NCBI GenBank assembly: GCA_004794785.1 | Contig: SJOL01007337.1 | Coordinates: 566,013-630,012, forward strand | From: Opisthorchis felineus | Lineage: Eukaryota > Platyhelminthes > Trematoda > Opisthorchiida > Opisthorchiidae | Direction of reading: 5' to 3' | Length of the DNA stretch: 64,000 bases | Shown here: piece after piece, positions 53,109 to 64,000 of the stretch | How the letters are laid out: the number at the start of each line of letters is the position of its first letter | How positions within the stretch are numbered: the stretch's first letter is position 1 | Translations under genes and position numbers: made by a program | Notes under the pieces: model-generated | The model's database searches: none | What the model was told of the DNA's origin: nothing | Seen by the model: only the letters and a program-made list of their open reading frames with translations

Positions 53109-53958
53109 CATCGACCTGAACGGGCCTATAACACAACATTGATGGTGGTTGAATGCAACTTAAACTTCAAGTCCCTCACCAGAAGTCTCAGTACTGAAAA
53201 CAATTGGATGCCACCAGTCTCCACGATGTCTCATTAGACATCGTGATACTATCGTATATTACGCAGAAGGGTCATAACAATGGTTCGCATATTGCTAATT
53301 TAGCGCCACATTGTGTTCTTGCTTGAGTAAAACGGCTCCTGAAAACCTAGGACAGCAACGGACTTAAGCAATTTTTCTCCGTTGTTAAAAGCCGAATACT
53401 CTACATTTTTGGTGGTTGATTCGGAACCTCCGAGCACCTACCCATGAGCACCGCCTATAATTGACAAGTCCCTGTACGAACCTAGGTGTAATCTTAATAA
53501 TCGACTAAGAAGTTTGCGTGCGGGGTCGGACTTGTTATTTCAAACCTTTTTCACAAGTAGGAGTGCATGCAAAGAGCTGCGTCGCAAATTGCATGGGGTA
53601 AATGTGTACCACTGCAGCTTAGATACATTAAAAGTGTTAGCATCAGGTACAAGTGAGTTTCTCCGTAGGAGGAGGACGGCCAAATTTCTTCATCCTGATA
53701 AGCGGGCTGGCCAAACGACATCAAAAAGTGCAAATTTACGGTCTGCCTCTTCAGAAATATCCCGAAGCTGCCTTCGTTTAATAGTTCGTCTCTGTGGCTA
53801 ATCAATTTGTACAGAATATTCCGCAATATTTCCGTAGATTTTATCAATAATACAGGCACACATAATCCTCAAGAAGCTATAATACAGTTTTCAAAATAGC
53901 AAAACAATCTACTCAGAAACTAGAATGGTAAAACTTACACCTCCAAAAATCGACTTAC

Positions 53959-54177
53959 TTTTTCTCTATAGAGCCTCTTGGATGTATCGAAAGACTGAAT
54001 CAGTGCTGCCACATGCCCAACAAACAGAGCATAGCAAGTCGCTCCGCTCATCATACTCACTATGGTGATCCAAGCATCCCCGATACTGATTGGTGGGAAA
54101 CGACCATAACCAATCGATAGCATGTGCGACATTGCCTTGAATAAAGCCCATGTGTATTTCTGAAACCAGTCAGCACC
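53959..54177 (-). CDS. first HCN gene, pore and S6 exon
   Basis: 219 bases encode 73 residues, phase 0 at both ends. The pore helix is [13 protein letters not shown], the selectivity filter SIGYGRFPP, and S6 follows ([20 protein letters not shown], then AALIQSFD), ending in KRLYREK at the start of the C-linker. GYG followed by Arg is the HCN signature that distinguishes it from EAG-type K+ channels. The residue before IGYG is Ser (codon at 54115-54117), where the family nearly always has Cys. The acceptor is TTTTAG|GGTGCT and the donor AAA|GTAAGT. Confidence 0.95.
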
Positions 54178-55982
54178 CTAAAACCAACAACAATCCTCTT
54201 AGTATTCTCTAAATTTCAAAACGTGGAAGTCCCTGATTCAAAAAATTAGTAACTTCTCTAAAAACCTCATCGCCTGTAGTGCACGTTTTAAATTCTCACA
54301 ACCCATATCATTCAAAATGTTCTCTTCTTATCCAGAAATCTATTTAGATAAAGGTAATTGAAAGCAGATTAGGGAAAATCACAATCAGCCTTTACTGTTA
54401 TCTTGCAGTGAAATGCGACTCATATAATGAGGAGTGTTACACTCTAAGAATGATAGGCATCTAAATTGACTTGAAGAACTGTGATCCTCAAAATTGGGAC
54501 TGTTATTTCCATGTGCCTACAGTGAACCGCAGTGTTGCACGTCGACGATATTGTGCTCGGTTTTGCGAAGAACACCAAGAATGAGCATATTCCTGCTTGA
54601 AACTCATCTAAATTTTGTAGCGTGATTGGTTTTGTTCCAGTACTGATCAGAATGCTACATGGCTATCGACCTCTTTTTTAATCACGGCCGTTTGAATTCA
54701 AGTAGTACATTGACTGGAGTAATGAGACTAATTCACTGAAAGCCCAGCAGTTGGAGAATTATACGGCCATTCTAGTTCTTTGGGTTACTTATGGAGGATT
54801 ACTCACTCAGTATGCTGCCAGTCCTGAAGTACACATCCACGAAACCGCACCAGACAACTTTCGTCAGTTGTCCGGAGATTGGGTGCTCTACTTCCTACTT
54901 GAATACCAAAAAAACTGCGGGACGGGACTGCTCCGCCTCGGAAAACTGGGGACGACACTACTCGGGTGCAAAGCTGTGAATCTCTTTGGGCTCGATAGAT
55001 CTATTTGAGCATGTTAAACGTTGCATGTGAGAGGACGCTGGTTAGCAGCATCGGTCTCTTAACTATCAGGTAGGTGTAGATACTACTGACAACATGAATT
55101 TTTGGCTACTAGTCAACGGTTGTCACCCTCAAAACCGCCCACCCACAGAGTAAATTTGTGCACCCGAAATTTTGGCGTTTTATTTGCATTTAGTCGACAA
55201 CCATGTGACGACAAGCAGACATGTGACTCATATGTATTAGAGTAAAGTTAACACTTCCCATGCAAATGCTTGACTGGTCAACGTGTTAACTGCTCAGACA
55301 GCTGAGCAATGTACAACTCTCCGACGTTATTTTTTCCTAGTCAATGCGTCCCCTTGTGGTTTGTTGTTTGGCTGTAGCATTCTGACCTTCTACTCATAAT
55401 GCTTCGTTTTACGGAAACTCGAACTGTACTGTGAGGAAGAACAGTGGTCATTTCTAACAAAATCCTATAAAATATGGTACCAAGTACTCTTCCCGTGGGG
55501 AAGTTAACCCCTTTCTCTAAAAAAGAACCCAGTCTAAGTTGATTTACCACATGTTAATTTTTCCTTCATTTCTCCTTCACGCTGTAAGCTAGAAACTGAC
55601 AGCTGTGATAACACAAATGACTTTTAAAATCACTCTCTGAAAAGTGGTCTTGGCGTGGTCCCTAAACTAGTTAACAAAATCATACCTTGGCTCTGTAAAG
55701 TATGGCCAGTCTTTTCCATATCTGTGTTCAAAACGCAATGACTATCATACACAGATGCCATCTCTAAGAGAATGTTGACCGACTTGTCTGAATTCTGTGG
55801 CCGAATTCCTGTGTCAGTGCACACTATACGGTGACTTACTCAGAGGTAGGTTGATGATTCACGACGACAGCTCCCTCGTTTCCGAGGGGTAACTATTTCT
55901 GTAGTACTGTGTTGCTGGTTTTTACAGTTCACAATTAGCGATCTGATATTAGGATAAAAACTAGCAAATTTTGGAAACTCAC

Positions 55983-56132
55983 CTCCAGTTTGCATCGTTT
56001 AACCCACGACTCCGGTGGAAATTCCATCATCATTGGGATCAGATACTGTAAACACGCATTCCAGTGTCCAAGGAGTAACATCAACAAAACCAGGTTGAAG
56101 ATGCCCATAAACTTGCTGGCGATGTTGAGAAA
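55983..56132 (-). CDS. first HCN gene, S5 and turret exon
   Basis: 150 bases encode 50 residues, phase 0 at both ends. S5 is FMGIFNLVLLMLLLGHWNAC, followed by LQYLIPMMMEFPPESW and a short extracellular turret ending CKLE. This matches the HCN pattern L-C/G-H-W-x-x-C-L-Q-F-L-V-P-M-L. The acceptor is TTCACAG|TTTCTC and the donor GAG|GTGAGT. The turret joins the pore exon with no gap relative to the family. Confidence 0.93.
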
Positions 56133-57285
56133 CTGTGAATGGTACGTGCACAGGGTAACACAAAATCTTTGTAAGTAATCACAGACTTTGTCATCCTTGT
56201 GAAAATATTTGGGTGATATCGTTCAATGTGGACATATTTTACCCATATCGATTCTGAAGACGTAAGCCTTCTTATGTCTTGACGCGATTATTCTGGCCAG
56301 TTTACAACAAACTTTGTTGGCGATGTTGTTCACATGTGTGTATTTGCGAGTGTCCTTCTACATGTAGCGCTCAAGAACTACCTAGTAATTCAGCTGACGG
56401 TGGCCTACATATCCCAAAACCGCTGTTACAAAACGATCCAGTCCACTGCTCCACAAGCTTTGTACAACAGCCAGAACAATCGAGCCGGGAAAGGATGAAA
56501 ACTGTAGAAGCAAGAGTAGTGTGAGAAGATTCAAACCTTAAATGTGCCTAAGGTCATACATTTTTCAGTTTTTTCCGACTACTGCCATTATATTCAGTGT
56601 ATGGCAATTTCCTGAAAATTAAGTGCTGTCTGCGTTTCATGTTTCAAGGTTTAATGACTGACCAGACTGAGCAGGACTGGGCAGGACTGGGCACCCTCGC
56701 ACCAGTCTTTATTTATACCCAAATTGGTCCTGATTATTTGGTCTGGTGGAAGTGCGAATTATCATTTACCGGACGGCAAAACAAATACTGGTAAGGCTGG
56801 TAATTATTTGATCAAAAAGGAGCCATTTATCAAGTACGTCCGTTTGTATCGCATAAAAGCACTGATCCAATTCTAACTGTGTTTGTTCATTTCTTATAAA
56901 GATAACCATCAGGCCAATCATCTGGCAACCAACCAAAATTGGGCTTTGAAAAGCAGGCGAGTTAAGGCGACCAACCAGTACCAGGATGTTTCATTTGCTA
57001 GGGACCCTAACGTGTGTGGAATCACCAAGACCTTCAGAGATTGCATGTCACTTTGTGGTTTTCACTCAAGAGGATTAAATATTCCAAAAAATATATGCAA
57101 CTATACTCACTTTTGTCCTAACGAACGGTTATAAAAGTTGTATTTCAAACGTTTTGACAACGAGCATTCAGTATTCATGTAACAAACCACACAGGTAATG
57201 TGGAGAGTGTGTCCATTTTTCTTGAGCCTTTATATCTAAACTAAAAGGCATACCTCTATATTTCAGGTTAAGAAGGATCACGAAC

Positions 57286-57383
57286 CTCTTCCCATTGGCT
57301 CACATACCGAACCAAACGAGTGAGCCTCAGTAATCGTAGCATGCTCAAAAGTTTCGCCAGTCGTAATATGCGGAGCGTCCTAC
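57286..57383 (-). CDS. first HCN gene, S4 voltage-sensor exon
   Basis: 98 bases encode 32 complete residues after completing a split Gly codon. S4 is [20 protein letters not shown] and continues [12 protein letters not shown]. Basic residues fall at every third position and are interrupted by Ser in the middle, which is the HCN S4 pattern (R/K repeats, Ser, then R repeats). Such a sensor moves inward on hyperpolarization to open the channel. The acceptor is TTGTAG|GTAGGA. The donor is GAG|GTTCGT, a weak site. The S4-S5 linker at this join is about two residues shorter than in the fly channel as I recall it. Confidence 0.92.
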
Positions 57384-58498
57384 CTACAATGGGAACAGGT
57401 GAAAAGTTCGGTTTATCAGTGGAATGCACAGTGAAACACTGTTCTCATATTCATCATTTCAGCTACCACCCGTGTATGACAAATATAGTGGACCACACCT
57501 GATGACATTTTGATATAGTTTTAAACGTTCGCACTACCTTGTTTTCTAGTGTTTTGACAGCAAATTGAATTGAGACGAACTCATTTTGAAGCACTATGAT
57601 GCTGCACCCAGCTAGCTGGAAAGTATGTGGTTGGCGGTTCCGAAACCTCGTCCACTCAAAAAGTATCAACATTCCTCGTTTGCTTGGTGCATGACTGAGT
57701 AATAAGCCAAAATCCAAATGACACTCAATACATGATCACAACAGTTGACACCCTTGGCTATTGAACATTAAGTTTAAAACAAATATTCTTACCGTTTTTT
57801 GGGTTGCTGTTGGCCATATGTAAGTTAGTGCAGTGGTAGAATTGGTAATCAAATTGACATCTTAGAATAAAAGAGAAACAATACGCAATAGTCTCGCTGT
57901 CCAAGGCAAATGCACTACTGGACCAGATTATCGAAGCCGACGGAAACTACTACTACGGAAACCACCATGCCCACTCTCACAAAACAATGTTGAACATCGA
58001 CAAGTGCGTGGCTCACGCGCTGAGAAAAAGTGAATTCATTGCAAGAATAAAACAAACACGAATAAACAAGGATAAAGCAAAGCAACAGGAACAACAAGAT
58101 TTTACGTCAAATCGGCACTTTAAAGTGTGTTTCGAAAATGAAGCTGTCCTCTTCACTTATAACTAACCAGGGTAACAAACAAAGTGAAGCTTCTCGGGTT
58201 TGTTAGGTGAAAATATTGGGGTATTCTTGAATAGAAATGCAAGTGCACACGATGCAGACAAATAGCATATGGCGGAAATATACATACGGGCAATCTTGTA
58301 ACATTATGCATTAACGAAGCTCGCTTCAAAAGGGGAAAAATGTTTATCACAAAGCTCATTAGTGGGTTTACCATAACAATTGTGATTCAGTGTTTCTGTT
58401 CAGTTAATTCAGGATCTCAAGGTATATTTTACTAGATGCATAGTTTGAAGAATGAACCAGATCTTGGAAATGTGCTTTGTCCTGTAAATGAGGCTTGA

Positions 58499-59245
58499 TT
58501 ATTTTAAACCAGTTATGTTCCCTTGTGCAAAGAAACTGCACTTTTTTTGGAAAGCAGATATTATCTTTGAATTCACTTCTATCAGGACACAAAATACACT
58601 GGTGGCACTGCAAACTGTTGAATACAAGTATAGTGGAAATAGTAGGAGAAGCAGGAAAAAGCTGCAAAAGTTTCGAGCTTCGGCAGAGTACTTAAAAGGC
58701 AGCCCGAAACGCTTAGATAAACTGCTCGAATCCTTAGCACTCTCACCATATATAGAGGTGAGGTGTTTACTGTGCCTGTCACCTGAAATATGCAGAACTG
58801 CATTGAATCCTGCGTAGCTTACGAAGACCATCCAGTCCTTGTTCAAACAGCCATCAGCAAATCTGTCGAACGATTGCCAGTTGACCAACCATATCATAGA
58901 GTAACAGTCAGAGTTGAATATCAAGAAACTGTTGGTTGCTCCACATCCGAGCAATGATTGGACTAGTGCAATTCTGAACATGACGTGAACGGTTTTATGA
59001 TGAGGCAGCACATCCAATCCAACCACGGTAAAGGAAGATCGGCGGCATTCAGGCAACAGAATGACCGTCAGACACATCAGTTTTTGAGTGACAGTTTTAG
59101 TCAGCTGACTGCAGAAAAAAGACACCCACTGATAGGTATGAATTAACCTGATAGAAAATGAGGTATATTCTAAAAAATGAAAATATGTAGAATAAACAAA
59201 ATACTGCGATCTATTTTTTCCGATTTTTGAGCAGAAACTTCGCAC
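58499..59245 (-). other. unexplained 248-codon open reading frame inside an HCN intron
   Basis: This minus-strand frame lies between the S3 and S4 exons and is open for 248 codons, about as long as the two real long exons here. I do not recognise a family. It contains Cys-rich and hydrophobic pieces (SLLGCGATNSFLIF; CSFFLLLLLFPLYLY) and a polar piece (GDRHSKHLTSIYGESAKDSS). The last hydrophobic run is caused by a purine-rich tract on the plus strand and may not be a real membrane segment. It could be a decayed transposon frame, a nested gene or chance. I do not claim it is expressed. Confidence 0.3.
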
Positions 59246-59699
59246 TCAAAGTCTAAGTGAGAGGTCAGGAAAAACCGGCGTTAAAATCAGAACCCCTCAT
59301 CTTTCGACAATCTACAGTTAGATTTGACCTCCGCTTTATCCGGTCGCGCATTACAATCACCCTCAGTTGATGTGAAATTCAAGCCCCAATATTTTAGCGG
59401 TAGCAAATTACCTTGGGGCCCATTGAGTGGGTGCAGTCCTCAAGTTTCCTACTTGATCATCATCGTCAGCAACATCATGGACAGCACGACATCAGTGTTC
59501 AACACTGATGCTTCACTGACGTACAAGCATGGCTTATTTGAAAGCTTTAGTTTGGAAAAAAAGAATAATAATGGATGGGGAAGGGACTTAGTTCTAACCT
59601 ACCACAAGCATTCCGAGGTTTCTACGCCTACTGACTCTCATTCAAAAAATCTGAATAGTAATTGACAACAAGAACGCTATTGACATCGATTAGCAGCCA

Positions 59700-60110
59700 T
59701 ATCTTGCAGCGCCATCAACCAGGCGCAATGGGGATGGTGCAAAACCGTCCTAAAAGGCAAGCCGTGGTTTTGAGACAACCGTTGTCGAACAACTGAACAC
59801 GTCTCCGTTCCGCTGGTCGGACAGGCCAAGTCTCACGGCCATATAACAAAACAGCCAGCTCTGTGGCCTCATACACATGCCCCTTGAGATTCAGGGATAT
59901 ACCGTTCTGACGCCATAGGTATCTCAAATCAGCAAATTCGACCCGAGCTTTGCAGATTCGTGCATTGACTTCATCTATCACACTACAATGAGAACTAATA
60001 TGACTTCCAGTGTACGTGAACACTCCACAAACTTGAGCGTCAAAATGTAAACAATTAACATTATGCATGTATTCGCAGATTGGTTTGGTGGCTTCCGGAC
60101 ATTTTTATCG
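59700..60110 (-). mobile_element. LINE 3' fragment, RT C-terminal region (minus strand)
   Basis: The frame at 60068-59715 reads FTYTGSHISSHCSVIDEVNA, then RICKARVEFADLRYLWRQ, then GISLNLKGHVYEATELAVLL and YGRETWPVRPAERRRVQLFD. This is the conserved post-reverse-transcriptase part of RTE-like LINEs (F-T-Y-L-G-S, then V-L-L-Y-G-C-E-T-W). It is less decayed than the copy at 41.4 kb and lacks the catalytic domain, so it is a 5'-truncated insertion in the intron after the S3 exon. Confidence 0.85.
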
Positions 60111-60303
60111 GCGTGTAGTTAATCTGAATATATGGCTTATTGATTAGAGCAGGAGAATTACTGAAATGATGCGAAATCCAAGCGAGCATTATTCTAGTTT
60201 CAGGTGGGGGTCATTTTGCTGCTGGGTCACGACACTTCTTGAAATTCCGGTATTCAAATAATAAATAGAATTATACGATATTCAGAAGAACAATCTCACT
60301 TAC

Positions 60304-60471
60304 CTGCGCTGAAGAACTGATTATAGTGATCTTTGTTGTTGAATATGAGAAAGATATAGTCCATCGGAATTGAGCTGATAAAATCCAACACAAACCACGT
60401 CTTGATGTAATGACGAGCAATTTCCTTTGGATCAAGGATGATCTCATCAGCATAATCATTCCTGACAACAC
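60304..60471 (-). CDS. first HCN gene, S2-S3 linker and S3 exon (first exon seen in the window)
   Basis: 168 bases begin in the middle of a Gly codon (two bases) and end one base into the next Gly codon. The sequence [20 protein letters not shown] is the S2-S3 linker; [20 protein letters not shown] is S3 and its conserved end; a short extracellular S3-S4 loop ends in FFSAG. The D-F-I-S-S-I-P-x-D-Y-I-F-L-I core is diagnostic of HCN. The acceptor is TTTTCAG|GTGTT and the donor GCAG|GTAAGT. The preceding exon must supply S1 and S2 and end in phase 1; it was not found in the 3.5 kb to the right. Confidence 0.95.
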
Positions 60472-63435
60472 CTGAAAATGGCAAAAATAGAAGATTGAAA
60501 GTGTAAGCTGATACAAATGATGAAGGTGGCGATCCTTAGTATCTAGAGACTGTATATCATTATGACAGTGTTAGTTTCAGCCTCCAGTTCGACAGAAAGA
60601 GTGGTGGCGGTCCGGTGATACACGGACTAATTTGTGTAAAAGCATGTCATCCTATATATTTGTAGAATGTGTCAACAACCACAAGAGGCTCCGATCTAAA
60701 ACAACGCTACTGCCTCACAGAATCAGCACATAACAATGTCATACTATTAAACTCATGATATATTGAAATTGCCGCTCATCGTTCACGTAGTGACCTCATA
60801 TGATCTAGTACTGTCTGTATCCTTAAGTGAAAAACCCGCAGATAAACGCATGGAGTTTTTTTCGTTTCTGTGGCGTTCACTTACATCTAGGGAGAGTTAT
60901 GGGGATTCAAAGGTCTGGTGTAGGGCTTACTACTGAATGATGCTCTCCTACGTGAATGAAAGGTAAGCACACTACTAACTCGCCATAGGTATGTTATTCA
61001 TTTCGTATAAGGTGGGTTGATGTCTGGACCCTCCTGGCAAATATATCCCTAATATTCATGAGGGAGAGGAAACCTCTTTAGAGTGCCTCTTGACTTCCCT
61101 GAAAAGTTAATTTTCCAGCTTAATAACACCCAGAATCGAAACAGGGAAATATTCCTCTCTGCTACATAATAATCGTTTACTGGCACTCTGTCAACGCTGG
61201 CGTGGTCATGGTCAACGTGCTGTCTTTCAAAGCAAGGACGTACAACACACCAAACTAGCCGAAGGATTTTGGTCATTGAGTATCTGCTAGTAGAATCATC
61301 ATGCGATTCCTCTCCATTGTTCGTGTGTCGTCCGGGGGCAGTTGTTTTTTTGCAACCATATGCCTCAATTTTAATGCGATTTTGTTGTAATACGGAGGAA
61401 ACACCCATAAGTAAAAGTTTCGCAGAAATGTGGTTTGTGCCATCCGCAATCGAATTTCCGTTTGACAAATAATTATTGATTTATTGGTGTTTCCCATGCA
61501 AATATTTACCAAGAACGCAAAGTTCCTTCGCAGCTGTGCTGCCGAAAACTATTTGATGAATTCTGAGGAAAATAATCCTTATAAGTTAACAAAATAATTG
61601 TACTCTTTTTCGTCATTTCACGCTTCGAAGTTATCCACTTAGCTGTGCTCAGGGCCATTTTAGTAAGCCTGATTGTGGTCAGTTAGCCACCAGTTAGTTA
61701 GCTGCCGGCCTGCCTGTAGGAAATTCCACAATGTTCAGCGTTCAGGTCGTCTCTCGCTCAAACACGAGAAAATCCATTTATTTATTTTATTCATTGTGAT
61801 GAGTAACCTTACGCGTAACCAGGTGATCGGCGCATATTCAGAGGTAAAGGGACCGCAAAACAGCAACATTGTTATCTATTAGTTCAACTTTCTCAGCAAA
61901 AATCATAGTGAGCTGTACCTGTTTACAAGGTGGATGTAAATTTCGGTGTGTTTGAAATTTCCTCAGTGACACATGTAGGTGTAAGCTGCTCGATATTTTC
62001 TCATGCGTGCAGTGTGCACATTGGCGCAAAAACAAATGACCTCACCACTGAAAAATTAATTCACGGCAAAATTACGTCAAACTAGTTGTTGACCTCAACC
62101 TCAATAACAGGGTGAGGTGCGCTACATTCAGGGCTGACTGTTTGTTTCGACAAATATTTGCAGAACATCGGCGTGCATTAGGAATTCCTCGGTAATTCAG
62201 GTTCACACCTGAATTTCACTAGCTTTGTCGCACTTTTGCATGTCCATCCATGACCCATTGTGCTTATGGACACTGTTTGTATACGCCAGCATCAGCCCAG
62301 TTATTCCACCTTATATCATAGTCTGTACCGTCTTTCCCTAAAATTACCTGTCTAGACCTTATGCACTAAACAAACGTATCCTCCCTTGAGTGTGACCTTC
62401 GGTTGCCTCTGCCTTGGTGGGACGCCCGTCACTTTCCGTTTGTTCCGGCCAGCGAGCGAAGATTTTTCCAGCCATGCTATCTGGCGTACAGCTGCGTCCT
62501 TTCCAACCCCACCCAGGGATCTGAAAAGTAGGGGTTGGCTGTCCGTTTATTCAATATTCTATTTAATAGACAAGTTTAGGCTTATTATCTCAAGTGTTCT
62601 GTCGTGTCGCGATCGTTCAAAATGCCCATCACTCAATGCCCAAATCTGGGAAGTCACGCCGAACATACAGCACAGTAAAAGGAAACCCATTTTTTCGCTC
62701 TGAAACAGTACGTTTTCCGTGCCCAAAAATATGACATTCGCATTTCAAGTAAAGGAATTCCACGCACTTAAATTTTCTGGGTGTGGCAACTCTTACTTTC
62801 CGGGACGTTTTACATATTCCTGTGATCAAAAGAGGGTTATGTTCTACCAAATAAATTATCAAATTGCAGTGAAATCTATATACTAGGCGAGTCATAAAAC
62901 TAATAGCAAAGGACAAGAACACTTCGGAATGTTTCTACGGGACGAAAAATAAATTGGTTGTCCTGGCCATGCGAGTTAAAGCATCAATGCAGATAGAGTC
63001 GACATTTCGCCGGAGAACTGTACTTTTGAGAACGTATTTTAGAGGCAAGAATCAGGGAGGCGAAAATCAGAAAAATACATCCGATCATAACTCACATCCC
63101 AGTGATCCTGCTATTAGTTAAATGCTACATAAATGCCACATAAATTTTCATTTTGAAATTCCGACAAACCCCTATGCCGAATAGCATGCCTCATACAAGC
63201 GGGAATTTCAAGCTGAACAGCTGAGTAGAAACTCTGGAGAAAATTTTGCCACGCAGAAAGATCTGCTTCTTTATCCATTCAGTCACGAGTGTATTAGGCG
63301 TGAGGACTGGTGCAGTCTTCAGATACAAAGGTAGTCCAATCCCAAAGCCAGCTTCTTTCGAGCACTCTTGTTTTGCCGCTTTCTAGAAAGTTTTGCATCT
63401 TCTAACACTAGAACAATTTGCGCAATGTCCCTTGT
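60472..63435 (-). other. upstream intron of the first HCN gene, no exon recognised
   Basis: The S1-S2 exon should precede the S3 exon on this strand. I scanned for its end (N-F-R-T-G with a donor) and its start (aromatic-Trp-Asp) and found neither. The intron therefore probably extends past the right edge, though a diverged exon could have been missed. Confidence 0.5.
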
Positions 63436-63439
63436 GGGC

Positions 63440-64000
63440 TTTTATGCGGTCAAGGTTACTTCCTTAAAATGAAGCCAGTCTATGATGAAAGAAGCATTGT
63501 ACAGCTACTTCATCCTTATTTGGAATCAGGAGCATTATAAATCTCACGGAACTCCGGAGAGGTTCAAATCCGTGGTATCCAAAACAGTAGTTGAAGTGTG
63601 GATCCTTTAGCTGTCAATAACCTGGTAGAATTATCAACCCACATGTGGCGCCACTTATCCATCAGACAAAGGGTATACATTATAGGCTCTCTACTTTAAC
63701 ATCATTAGATGATTGCATTTGGGGGACACATTTCTGAATGAACAATTCCTGAGTATCCTCATACTACCGAAGGATTATAATTTGTTCAAATAGAAGGACA
63801 CATTAACCTTCCATTTAAGAAGTCGTCTTTTTGGGAGGCAGCCAGCACCTGACCAGCGGACGTGAATTCCGTGTTTAGCGCTCAGTCACGATACTGATCA
63901 ACGGTGGTGACCGAACGGTTTTATCTTCAGTTACTAAACGCGGGGTTGTGAATTCGAAACTCTGGAGCTTCGTGAGACGCGCATTCCCGATGAGTTTTTG
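63440..64000. repeat. composite inverted dispersed repeat, copy 3 (cut by the window edge)
   Basis: The left arm (about 63465-63680) has CCAGTCTATGATGAAAGAAG, GCATTGTACAGCTACTTCAT, CATTATAAATCTCACGGAAC and a B-box-like GGATTTGAACC on the minus strand. The right arm (about 63840 onward) is inverted: GTGACCGAACGG then GTGAATTCGAAACTCTGGAG, CGCATTCCCGATGAG. The outer right end lies beyond the window. The centre is longer than in copy 2, suggesting an insertion. Confidence 0.5.

Larger units (their letters stand above)
44575..60471 (-). other. first HCN channel gene, 3' part (seven exons, S2-S3 to stop)
   Basis: Gene-level span of the seven exons listed separately. Exons (5' to 3'): 60471-60304, 57383-57286, 56132-55983, 54177-53959, 52382-52236, 47774-47531, 45314-44575. 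All introns are GT..AG and all junction phases agree (1, 0, 0, 0, 0, 1). They give 587 residues plus a partial first codon. Domain order is exactly that of HCN channels: S2-S3 linker and S3, S4, S5, pore and S6, C-linker, cyclic-nucleotide-binding domain, tail. Similarity is closest to arthropod-type Ih channels as I recall them. The product is a plasma-membrane Na+/K+ inward-current channel that sets pacemaking and resting potential in excitable cells, tuned by cAMP. The missing N-terminus, S1 and S2 should lie right of the window. I give no gene symbol because it is one of at least two HCN paralogues here. Confidence 0.93.

Noticed and set aside
53514..53801. Plus-strand frame containing FLHPDKRAG, like the HPD of a J domain
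   Set aside because: The tripeptide is present but the flanking helices of a J domain (hydrophobic and basic pattern before and after HPD) are not, and the frame lies in an HCN intron on the opposite strand.
55020..55080. tRNA-like phrase (CTGGTTAGCAGCATCGG with a possible anticodon arm)
   Set aside because: No acceptor-stem pairing and no B box at the right distance; not a tRNA gene and not clearly part of the dispersed repeat.

Overview
This is eukaryotic, intron-rich, moderately AT-rich DNA, most likely from a flatworm and probably a digenean trematode. The reasons are very long non-coding spacing, small exons with GT..AG boundaries, an HCN channel close to invertebrate Ih channels, and decayed RTE-like LINE pieces whose C-terminal reverse-transcriptase tail has the trematode-like ETWPVR / LLYG pattern. 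The phylum is an inference; the gene identity is not.

The recognisable coding content is HCN (hyperpolarization-activated, cyclic-nucleotide-gated, Ih) channel sequence, all on the minus strand. From 60471 down to 44575, seven consecutive exons with matching phases encode the S2-S3 linker and S3, the S4 voltage sensor, S5, the GYG pore and S6, the C-linker, the whole cyclic-nucleotide-binding domain and a charged C-terminal tail ending in a stop codon. The N-terminal exons and S1/S2 of this gene were not found and should lie beyond the right edge. Separately, at 18737-17965, a complete first coding exon (ATG, then a donor site) encodes an HCN N-terminus ending in the conserved pre-S1 HCN domain. 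It lies 26 kb downstream of the stop of the first gene in the same orientation. The simplest reading is a head-to-tail tandem pair of HCN genes, with the rest of the second gene beyond the left edge.

1-17964 appears to be intron 1 of the second gene, holding a composite inverted repeat near 5.2-5.7 kb. 18738-44574 is the intergenic interval. It holds a degenerate minus-strand LINE (about 25.6-28.1 kb), a LINE 3' scrap on the plus strand (about 41.4-41.7 kb), and copies of a dispersed repeat (24.1-24.6 and 36.4-37.0 kb). 44575-60471 is the first HCN gene, with introns of 1.2 to 4.5 kb that hold a microsatellite, a LINE scrap and one unexplained 248-codon open frame. 60472-64000 is upstream intron, ending in another copy of the dispersed repeat.

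The most unusual non-genic structure is that repeat family. Units of about 0.5 kb consist of two inverted arms, each with a tRNA-like (A box/B box) module facing the centre and a shared outer end. I recognise at least three paired units and one half unit. No tRNA or rRNA gene and no CRISPR array was seen, and no bacterial-type operon organisation is present.
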